The notes below the pieces were generated by a model. It was not told where the DNA came from. It did not search any database and saw only the letters and a program-made list of their open reading frames with translations. Positions 1 through 5,428 of a stretch of DNA of 7,643 nt are shown here, piece by piece. Every line of letters begins with the position of its first letter. Position 1 is the stretch's first letter. Origin of the DNA: Candidatus Latescibacterota bacterium. Lineage in GTDB: Bacteria > Latescibacterota > UBA2968 > UBA8231. The position numbers were made by a program, and so were the translations under genes. The DNA is taken from assembly GCA_003529325.1 (NCBI GenBank), contig DPVW01000172.1, positions 1-7,643 on the forward strand, written 5' to 3'.

Positions 1-41
1 TTGTAGTCGAAGCCCGCGTCAACGAATCGCTTAAGATCTAC
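1..41. other. Left edge, end of an unidentified upstream unit
   Basis: These bases precede the hairpin at 42-72 and are too short to identify. On the + strand one frame stops at 4-6 (TAG) and another at 32-34 (TAA). The third frame stays open through the hairpin to a TGA just before the first gene. Either early stop, followed shortly by the hairpin, would fit the end of an upstream gene. I cannot choose between them. Confidence 0.25.
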
Positions 42-72
42 AGAGGGGCACCCCGGTCAGGGGTGCCCCTCT
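42..72 (+). terminator. Perfect 13-bp hairpin, likely terminator of the upstream gene
   Basis: AGAGGGGCACCCC (42-54) pairs with GGGGTGCCCCTCT (60-72) with no mismatch, around the 5-base loop GGTCA. The stem is very GC-rich. The bases that follow (CGTCATTT) give only a weak T tract, so intrinsic termination is plausible but not textbook. Its place between an upstream unit and the first gene fits a transcript end. An attenuator or a dispersed palindromic repeat are alternatives. Confidence 0.6.
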
Positions 73-94
73 CGTCATTTCTACGAACTGATGA

Positions 95-111
95 GCCGGA
101 TTGATTCCGGC
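95..111. promoter_or_regulatory. Small inverted repeat in the leader of the first gene
   Basis: GCCGGA (95-100) and TCCGGC (106-111) form a 6-bp inverted repeat around TTGAT, ending 17 bases before the GTG start at 129. It could be an operator half-site pair or a small leader hairpin next to the ribosome binding region. No clear -35/-10 pair is visible between 73 and 128, so its role is unproven. Confidence 0.25.
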
Positions 112-128
112 GGGGGTTGGGAACGCCT

Positions 129-1262
129 GTGAAAATCACCAATATCGGCGCCGTCGTATTGCAGCCTATGCCCTGGGTACTCGTCCGGGTCCGTACCGAC
201 GAAGGGCTCGTCGGTCTGGGAGAGGCGTATCATGGTGCCGGTGTGCATCAGATCGCTGTCGATGAACGACTAACGAAGGCGTTGATCGGTCAGGACCCCC
301 GTCATGTGGATCGGTTGTTTCACGACATGCAAAGAGTGATGTCGGCGTCCGGCTTCTTTCAGGGGGCTGTGATGAGTGCCATCAGCGGTATCGAGATGGC
401 GTTATGGGATCTGACGGGGCAGATATACGGTGCGCCCATCTGGCAACTGTTGGGGGGCCGTTTCCGCGATCAGGTTCGCGTGTACAACGACTGCCACGCC
501 GGTGACGACGAGACACCTGAGGCCTATGCGCAGACGGCTCGCGAGACCGAAGCGCGAGGTTTCTCCGCGATCAAGTTCGACATCGATCCCTTGCCGACCC
601 GTCGCGATGCATACAATCGTGGCATCCGCAACAGCGACATCGCCCACTATATCGATGTCGTGACCGCCGCCCGCGAGGCCCTCGATCCGGATACAGATCT
701 GGCCATCGACGCCCATTGGCGCTACGCACCGGTCGATGTATTGAAGATTGCGCGCGCCTTCGAGGACCTCGATCTGTTGTGGCTGGAAGATCCGATCCCG
801 CCAGAGAACAACGAGGCCATGCGCCATCTTACAAGCCAGACACGGACGCCGATCTGCACGGGGGAAAATCTGTACACCCGGTATGGCTTTCGTGAACTGG
901 TCGAGAATCAGGGAGCCGACATTCTCTCCCCGGACCTGGCCAAGGCGGGTGGTCTGCTCGAGGGCCGCCGTATCGCTGACCTGGCAGATCTGTACTACAT
1001 CCCCATCGCGCCGCACAATATCTGTGGCCCTGTGGGCACGTACGCCGCTGCTCATGTATGCACCGCGATCCCCAACTTCCTCGCCCTCGAGTTCCATCAT
1101 CTTGACAACGACATCTGGACGGGGCTTGTGGAAGAGGGTGCCCAGATGATCGACGAGGGCCACATCACCGTCGGTGATCGGCCCGGTCTGGGGGTAACCC
1201 TCGTCGAGGATGCGGTGCGTGCCTGTGCCCGTCAGGACCTCGGATTTCTGCAACTGGCATGA
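129..1262 (+). CDS. Enolase-superfamily sugar acid dehydratase (galactonate dehydratase-like)
   Basis: Predicted Mg-dependent cytosolic dehydratase of the mandelate racemase/muconate lactonizing enzyme group, 377 residues from GTG at 129. An in-frame TTG at 117 would add four residues. GTG is preferred because GGGA lies 6 bases upstream and because the other enolase-type gene here also begins GTG AAA ATC ACC. The N-terminal capping domain (about 1-120) carries the TDEGLVGLGEA motif. The barrel then shows K149-x-D151, D194-x-H196, E220 (WLEDP), E246 (CTGEN), D269 (SPDLAKAGG), H296 (APHN) and E321. The three acidic residues D194/E220/E246 match the metal ligands. D-x-H plus the later His-Asp pair matches D-galactonate dehydratase, where the two histidines act as acid and base. 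Family and dehydratase chemistry are well supported. The substrate is not: residues around 157-173 form an Arg/Asp-rich loop that could set specificity. The next gene follows 36 bases downstream. Confidence 0.9.
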   Translation: MKITNIGAVVLQPMPWVLVRVRTDEGLVGLGEAYHGAGVHQIAVDERLTKALIGQDPRHVDRLFHDMQRVMSASGFFQGAVMSAISGIEMALWDLTGQIYGAPIWQLLGGRFRDQVRVYNDCHAGDDETPEAYAQTARETEARGFSAIKFDIDPLPTRRDAYNRGIRNSDIAHYIDVVTAAREALDPDTDLAIDAHWRYAPVDVLKIARAFEDLDLLWLEDPIPPENNEAMRHLTSQTRTPICTGENLYTRYGFRELVENQGADILSPDLAKAGGLLEGRRIADLADLYYIPIAPHNICGPVGTYAAAHVCTAIPNFLALEFHHLDNDIWTGLVEEGAQMIDEGHITVGDRPGLGVTLVEDAVRACARQDLGFLQLA

Positions 1263-1298
1263 CGATCTTCCTCTCTTCCTGGAAACAACAATAGCGCG

Positions 1299-2120
1299 AT
1301 GACGAATTCCACCGTGATACTGGGCGCAGGAACTCGCCCACTCAACCAACTGTCCTTTGCTGATGCCTGCGAAAGTATTGCCGCCGCCGGATACGATCAC
1401 GTCGCAGTCTTCGCCAATCAGGGCAAGATGCCAGTGCGCTCCGACAGCAGCGCCGACGAGGTAGTGGCCGCCGCACAGGCAGCGCGTTCGGCGGGCGTGA
1501 CACCCTCCATGGTGCTGGGCAGGACTCGTCTGGATGTGGAACTCGAGGCGGCTGTTGACGAGTACCGACGACTGATTGACAATGCAGCCGAAGTCGGTGC
1601 CAGCTGGATTCTGGATCTCGGTTCGAATGACGAGACGCGTTACGACGCGTATGTCGAACTGATGCGCCGTTGCGCACCGTATGCAGATGAGGCCGGTCTG
1701 GGGATCAGCATGAAACCACATGGGGGGATTACGCTCACCGTCGAGCACTTGCTGGCAACGACACAGGCCGTCGACCACCCGGCGTTCGGGATCTGCTTCG
1801 ACCCGGGCAATATCATCTACTACACGGTGGGAGACCGGCGTCCAGAGGCGGATATAGAAAAAGTCGCGGCACGCGTAACGACCTTCATCGTCAAGGACTG
1901 TGCCATCGACGGGGACAAGCCGGATGTCATGATCACACCAGGCGCAGGGCTCGTAGACTTCCCACTCGTACTGGCCAAGCTGCATGCTGTCGGTTTTGCC
2001 GGCCCGTACTATGTCGAGTGTGTTGGGGGTGGTCCCGAGGAGCCGTCCGTGAAGCGAGAGTTGACCTACACGCGTGGGTACATCCGGGGTGTCCTCGACG
2101 CCCTGCCTTTGACGGGGTGA
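1299..2120 (+). CDS. Sugar phosphate isomerase/epimerase-like TIM barrel protein
   Basis: A 273-residue protein of the xylose-isomerase-like TIM barrel (AP endonuclease 2) superfamily, which typically isomerises or epimerises sugars or acts on inosose-type cyclitols in the cytoplasm. Recognisable strand ends are MKPHGG (138-143), CFDPGN (166-171), IVKD (197-200), the PGAGLVDF turn (214-221) and YYVE (237-240). Length is normal for the family. The usual four metal ligands are only partly kept: D168 and E240 are present. The first Glu is replaced by K139 with H141 two residues later, and the His normally two residues before the KD lysine is I197. The start is ATG at 1299 with only a distant GGAA, so a weak ribosome site or coupling to the preceding gene is likely. 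It is probably co-transcribed with the upstream dehydratase gene. Exact reaction unknown. Confidence 0.85.
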   Translation: MTNSTVILGAGTRPLNQLSFADACESIAAAGYDHVAVFANQGKMPVRSDSSADEVVAAAQAARSAGVTPSMVLGRTRLDVELEAAVDEYRRLIDNAAEVGASWILDLGSNDETRYDAYVELMRRCAPYADEAGLGISMKPHGGITLTVEHLLATTQAVDHPAFGICFDPGNIIYYTVGDRRPEADIEKVAARVTTFIVKDCAIDGDKPDVMITPGAGLVDFPLVLAKLHAVGFAGPYYVECVGGGPEEPSVKRELTYTRGYIRGVLDALPLTG

Positions 2121-2123
2121 CCG

Positions 2124-2149
2124 CCGCCGTCAGGCGACGCGGTATTTCT
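2124..2149 (+). terminator. Possible terminator after the TIM barrel gene
   Basis: CCG (2124-2126) plus CGTC (2128-2131) can pair with GACG plus CGG (2136-2142) around the loop AGGC, with one bulged C at 2127. TATTTCTT follows directly. This is a plausible intrinsic terminator for + strand transcription. It lies over the last codons of the convergent minus-strand gene, so it must also serve as coding sequence. It was found by eye only. Confidence 0.4.
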
Positions 2150-3134
2150 TGACCACATCGAGATCGACCTGGATACCGAGTCCTGGGCTCTCCGGGACGA
2201 CGAAGTGCCCCGCTTCGACAACGAGAGAACCTGCGCAGACATCCGCAATGCGGGTGAAAGGCAGTTCGTCGCAGGGCAAGGTGGCATTGGCCAGCGTCGA
2301 CTGCAGGTGCACGGAATATGCCGCCTTTACCCCCAGGCACAGACCGCCCATCTGCACCCAGATGGGGACATTCGCCGCTTCGGCGATGGCGGCGCAGCGA
2401 CGCACCTGCACTGCCGAACCACCGAGGTTGATGTGATCCACCGCCTCGGCCTTGAGTGCTGCCAGCACCCCTGCCGGCGCGCCCAGGTGCAGTGCGATGG
2501 GAATCCACGTTTTTTCGCGCAACAGTCGGAACCAGTCGAGATTGTCCTTGAGCACAGGATCTTCGAAGTTGGCGACCGTACCGAAAGGTTCCAACTCAGC
2601 GGCCAGACGTGCCGCCGCTGAGGGTTGTACGAACATCGTGTTGGGATCGACGCCGACAGTGTATTCAGGGCCGGTGGCTGCGCGCATGAGGCGCACCGTC
2701 TCGACGATGTCCCATGGTCGCGCCTTTAGCTTATGATTCGTAAAGCCGAGGTTGGCGCCGATTTCGGCCTGTGCCGCCGTCTCCGCCGGTTCCATGTGGC
2801 AGGACCAGTACGACACGGGTACGCGATCACGTACACGGGTACCAAAGAAACGATGAACGGGTATGCCCCAGGCCTGACCGGCGATATCGAGCAGGGCGCA
2901 GGTCATGGTATCCGGTTGGGCGAATGGGTCCAGGGCGAGTGGATCCTTGCCAACGAATGCGGTGAAGGCAGCCTCGAGGTCGGCCTTGCGGCCCTGACAT
3001 TCCCCCCAGCCGACGAGGCCCTCGTCGGTTGTCACGCGCGTGAGTGTGAGATCGTAGATCTTCGGCATGTATTTGGCGATGGGCGGGATCGGCGGGATCT
3101 CGACTTCGAACAGCTCAACCTCGGTGATTTTCAC
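2130..3134 (-). CDS. Divergent enolase-superfamily protein with altered active site
   Basis: 334 residues, mandelate racemase/muconate lactonizing type, starting at GTG (3134) behind a strong AAGGAG seven bases upstream. The N-terminal capping domain has TDEGLVGWGEC (36-46) but is about 30 residues shorter than in the other family member here. The barrel keeps K135-x-K137, D163-x-N165 (VDPN) and E191 (NFEDP), so one catalytic lysine pair and two metal ligands are intact. The third ligand position (normally Asp/Glu after a PI strand) reads PIALH, putting H216 there. The next strand runs DHINLGG without the usual catalytic Asp or Lys segment, and the later strand reads VQMGG where a His is normal (Q261). 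The C-terminal PGLGIQVD motif is standard. It is the only minus-strand gene, convergent with the TIM barrel gene and divergent from the exporter gene. Reaction unknown; a one-base epimerase or a lyase are possible. Confidence 0.88.
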   Translation of the reverse strand: MKITEVELFEVEIPPIPPIAKYMPKIYDLTLTRVTTDEGLVGWGECQGRKADLEAAFTAFVGKDPLALDPFAQPDTMTCALLDIAGQAWGIPVHRFFGTRVRDRVPVSYWSCHMEPAETAAQAEIGANLGFTNHKLKARPWDIVETVRLMRAATGPEYTVGVDPNTMFVQPSAAARLAAELEPFGTVANFEDPVLKDNLDWFRLLREKTWIPIALHLGAPAGVLAALKAEAVDHINLGGSAVQVRRCAAIAEAANVPIWVQMGGLCLGVKAAYSVHLQSTLANATLPCDELPFTRIADVCAGSLVVEAGHFVVPESPGLGIQVDLDVVKKYRVA

Positions 3135-3141
3135 GGTGACA

Positions 3142-3147
3142 CTCCTT
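3142..3147 (-). promoter_or_regulatory. Strong ribosome binding site for the minus-strand enolase-type gene
   Basis: Reading the minus strand, AAGGAG ends seven bases before the GTG at 3134. This near-consensus Shine-Dalgarno fixes that GTG as the start. Confidence 0.75.
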
Positions 3148-3171
3148 CACGGTTCGGGACCGGCACAAGAT

Positions 3172-3177
3172 AGGGGA
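3172..3177 (+). promoter_or_regulatory. Ribosome binding site pointing to a CTG start for the exporter
   Basis: AGGGGA lies 5 bases before CTG at 3183. The first ordinary start codon in this frame (GTG at 3243) has only pyrimidine-rich, SD-less sequence before it. An in-frame TAG at 3171-3173 limits the start to bases 3174-3243. The site therefore favours initiation at CTG. Confidence 0.5.
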
Positions 3178-3182
3178 CAGAC

Positions 3183-3908
3183 CTGGAACACTCCATCCTG
3201 CTCGTCAACGTCGTCCTTGGCGCCGCCGCCCTCGTCGCCTCGGTGACCGGTTTTGGTTATGCGCTGGTGGCGACACCATTTCTCATCCTGTTGTATCCAC
3301 CCGCGCAGGCGGTGCCACTGGTTCTGATCAGCTGGTTCCCCATCGCCATTTTTCTCGTCTATGGCAGCCGTAAGCATCTGCTGGCGGGTCGGATCGTGCG
3401 GTTGCTGGCAGGTGGTTTCATCGGTGCGCCCCTTGGCATGTATAGCCTCGCCTCGTTAGCAGACTCCACCATGCAAAGCGTGATCGGTGCAATCACCCTG
3501 GTGGCGATCGCGTCCATGGCGGTGCGGACCTCCGCCCCTCTGACCCGAGAAGGACGAGCCCTTGTGGGCGCGGGTTTTCTGAGCGGAATTCTTGGTGGCG
3601 CGAGTGGTCTCTCGGGACCGCCCATCGTCCTGCTCGGATTGCGGCAGCGCTGGGAGCACGAGAGTTTCCGCGCCACACTCCTGTGCTATTTCTTTGTCCT
3701 GCACACAATGATCTCCGCAACCTTTGGCAATGTGGGAATGCTCACGGGGGATACCCTGGGACTGTCGCTGCGGGCTTTACCGGGAATCGTTGCCGGGTTC
3801 ATCTCCGGTATGTGGTTGAAGGATCGAGTCGATGCCGGGATGTACCGGCGTCTGGCGATGGGCCTGGTCGTTGCCGGTGGTCTGCTCGCTCTCTTCGTAC
3901 AGCGATAA
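3183..3908 (+). CDS. TauE/SafE-family membrane anion exporter
   Basis: Integral inner-membrane protein of the TauE/SafE (DUF81) family, linked to export of sulfite, sulfoacetate and related organic or sulfur anions. Counted from CTG at 3183 it has 241 residues, the family's normal size. Hydrophobic helices lie near 5-23, 26-38, 43-61, 71-90, 97-114, 126-153, 164-183, 192-212 and 222-240. The two half-repeats show in SVTGFGYALVATP (about 20-32) and GGASGLSGPPIVL (about 138-150). Starting at GTG 3243 gives 221 residues but removes the first helix and leaves the protein beginning inside the conserved TGFG motif, so that start looks wrong. CTG at 3183 sits behind AGGGGA and would read as Met-Glu-His-Ser. 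The sulfatase gene begins 14 bases after the stop, which suggests export of the sulfur anion released by that enzyme. The family call is firm; substrate and start are inferred. Confidence 0.85.
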   Translation: MEHSILLVNVVLGAAALVASVTGFGYALVATPFLILLYPPAQAVPLVLISWFPIAIFLVYGSRKHLLAGRIVRLLAGGFIGAPLGMYSLASLADSTMQSVIGAITLVAIASMAVRTSAPLTREGRALVGAGFLSGILGGASGLSGPPIVLLGLRQRWEHESFRATLLCYFFVLHTMISATFGNVGMLTGDTLGLSLRALPGIVAGFISGMWLKDRVDAGMYRRLAMGLVVAGGLLALFVQR

Positions 3909-3910
3909 CA

Positions 3911-3915
3911 AAGGA
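3911..3915 (+). promoter_or_regulatory. Ribosome binding site deciding the TTG start of the sulfatase
   Basis: AAGGA lies seven bases before TTG at 3923, in the 14-base gap after the exporter stop. The frame is open far upstream inside the exporter gene, so without this site a start as early as 3683 could be called in error. Confidence 0.7.
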
Positions 3916-3922
3916 TGGACTC

Positions 3923-5428
3923 TTGACGGATCGACCGAATATCCTGCTGATCACGTCCGACCAGCAGCACTGGAGTACGATGGGCTGCGTAAATGCACAG
4001 ATTCAGACGCCGAATCTGGATCGACTCGCCGTGCAAGGCACACGTTTCGATCGCGCCTATTGTCCGAATCCGACCTGCACGCCAACGCGGGCGTCCATTA
4101 TCACCGGCAAGTATCCGAGTCAGCACGGCGCCTGGAGTCTGGGCACAAAGCTGCTGGAGAGTGAACGGACTGTGGGAGATGATCTGCGCGACGTCGGCTA
4201 TCGCACGTCTCTCGTCGGCAAAGCACACTTCCAGCCATTGGCTGGCACGACTGAATTTCCCTCGTTGGAGTCCTATCCCATTCTTCAGGATCTCGACTTC
4301 TGGCGCCGCTTTGATGAACCATTCTACGGCTTCGATACCGTTCGTCTGGCACGCAACCACGCCGACGAAGCCCACGTGGGTCAGCACTATGCCATCTGGA
4401 TGGAAGAACAAGGCTACACGGATTGGCGCTCCGCGTACAAGCCACCTACGGGGACGAACACGACGCAGAAGCATCGCTGGGAGATTCCGGAAGAGTATCA
4501 CTACAATACCTGGATCGCACAGGAGAGCGAAAAGCAACTTGCCGCATACGCTGCCGCCGACGAGCCATTCTTCCTGTGGTCGAGTTTCTTTGATCCCCAT
4601 CCACCGTATCTGGCACCCGAGCCCTGGGACAGCATGTACGAACCGGGTTCGATCTCGGTCCCTGGTCTGAGTGCGGGGGAGCACGAGCGCAATCCACCTC
4701 ATTTTGCCATGACACAACAGGTCAAACCCGATTTTTCGGCCTGGCGTGAGAGTGGGTTTGGCATCCATGGCATGCAGTCCCACCTGCGAGCGCCGGAGCA
4801 GATGGTCAAGGATGTTGCCGTTTATTACGGCATGGTGAGTCTGCTGGACAAATACATCGGTCGCATCCTGGACCGCCTCGATGCTGTGGGATTGGCTGAC
4901 AACACGCTCGTAGTTTTTACCTCCGATCACGGACATCTTTTTGGTCAACACGGTATGTGCGCCAAGGGACCATTCCACTACGAGGACCTCATCAGGGTCC
5001 CATTTGTGGCACGCTGGCCGGGTCGCATCCCTTCCGGCACCGTCTCCGACGCGCTCCTCTCTCTCGTCGATCTGGCACCGAGTTTCCTGGATGCCGTTGG
5101 CGAGCCCGTCCCCGGACGTATGTCGGGGGTCAGTCAACTCGACACCTGGGCGGGAGGGGACTCGGCCCGTGAGCACGTGCTGGTCGAGAATCGGCATGAG
5201 CCAACGACGATCCACGTAAAGACGTATGTGGACGAGCGCTACAAACTGACACTGTATTACCGTCAGGAGTACGGGGAACTTTTCGATCTGCGCGCCGACC
5301 CCGGGGAGACTGACAATCTGTGGAACGACCCGGCGCACGACGCACTCAAAAACGAACTGACCCGTTCTCTGCTGTTTGCGGAGATGGGCAAGGAGCCTTT
5401 ACCCATGCCACGCATTGCAGGCGCCTGA
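3923..5428 (+). CDS. Cytosolic sulfatase / phosphonate-monoester-hydrolase-like enzyme
   Basis: 501-residue alkaline-phosphatase-fold hydrolase (COG3119) predicted to cleave sulfate esters, or possibly phosphonate or phosphate esters. The signature PTCTPTRASIITG (50-62) is complete: C52 would become formylglycine and R56 completes C-x-P-x-R. Further active-site residues are D13-Q14 (TSDQQ), K100 and H102 (GKAHF), H225 (DPHPPY), D335-H336 (TSDHG) and K348. Asp-Gln at the first metal site, rather than the Asp-Asp of many secreted sulfatases, matches the phosphonate monoester hydrolase branch. The chain opens directly with the first beta strand (RPNILLITSD), with no signal peptide or lipobox, so it should act in the cytoplasm. 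The C-terminal subdomain ends with the usual YGELFDLRADPGETDNL region (450-466). TTG at 3923 is chosen for the AAGGA site and because the conserved fold begins there. Its stop overlaps the next ATG by one base (TGATG). Maturation needs a formylglycine-generating enzyme not seen here. Confidence 0.92.
   Translation: MTDRPNILLITSDQQHWSTMGCVNAQIQTPNLDRLAVQGTRFDRAYCPNPTCTPTRASIITGKYPSQHGAWSLGTKLLESERTVGDDLRDVGYRTSLVGKAHFQPLAGTTEFPSLESYPILQDLDFWRRFDEPFYGFDTVRLARNHADEAHVGQHYAIWMEEQGYTDWRSAYKPPTGTNTTQKHRWEIPEEYHYNTWIAQESEKQLAAYAAADEPFFLWSSFFDPHPPYLAPEPWDSMYEPGSISVPGLSAGEHERNPPHFAMTQQVKPDFSAWRESGFGIHGMQSHLRAPEQMVKDVAVYYGMVSLLDKYIGRILDRLDAVGLADNTLVVFTSDHGHLFGQHGMCAKGPFHYEDLIRVPFVARWPGRIPSGTVSDALLSLVDLAPSFLDAVGEPVPGRMSGVSQLDTWAGGDSAREHVLVENRHEPTTIHVKTYVDERYKLTLYYRQEYGELFDLRADPGETDNLWNDPAHDALKNELTRSLLFAEMGKEPLPMPRIAGA

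Noticed and set aside
1..41. Minus-strand frame reading DLKRFVDAGFDY, which looks protein-like
   Set aside because: The frame has an upstream stop within the hairpin region and no ATG, GTG or TTG before the window edge, so it cannot be a gene start here; chance or a damaged remnant cannot be told apart.
402..1985. 527-codon open frame on the minus strand across the dehydratase and TIM barrel genes
   Set aside because: It is antisense to two well-supported family members, is rich in Cys, Arg and His with no recognisable motif, and is the kind of shadow frame GC-rich codon use produces.
3167..3172. TATCTT on the minus strand as a -10 box for the enolase-type gene
   Set aside because: No -35 element sits at 16-18 bases; the TTGACG further upstream is about 30 bases away, which is too far.
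3683..3922. 80-codon N-terminal extension of the sulfatase overlapping the exporter gene
   Set aside because: The extension lies in the wrong frame over the end of the exporter, resembles no signal peptide or domain, and TTG at 3923 has its own AAGGA site directly before the conserved fold.
3686..5338. 550-codon open frame on the minus strand opposite the sulfatase
   Set aside because: It lies antisense to a sulfatase with complete catalytic motifs and shows no domain pattern of its own.
5320..5427. 36-codon N-terminal extension of the Gfo/Idh/MocA gene
   Set aside because: It overlaps the sulfatase C-terminus out of frame; ATG at 5428 places the dinucleotide loop at the usual distance from the N-terminus.
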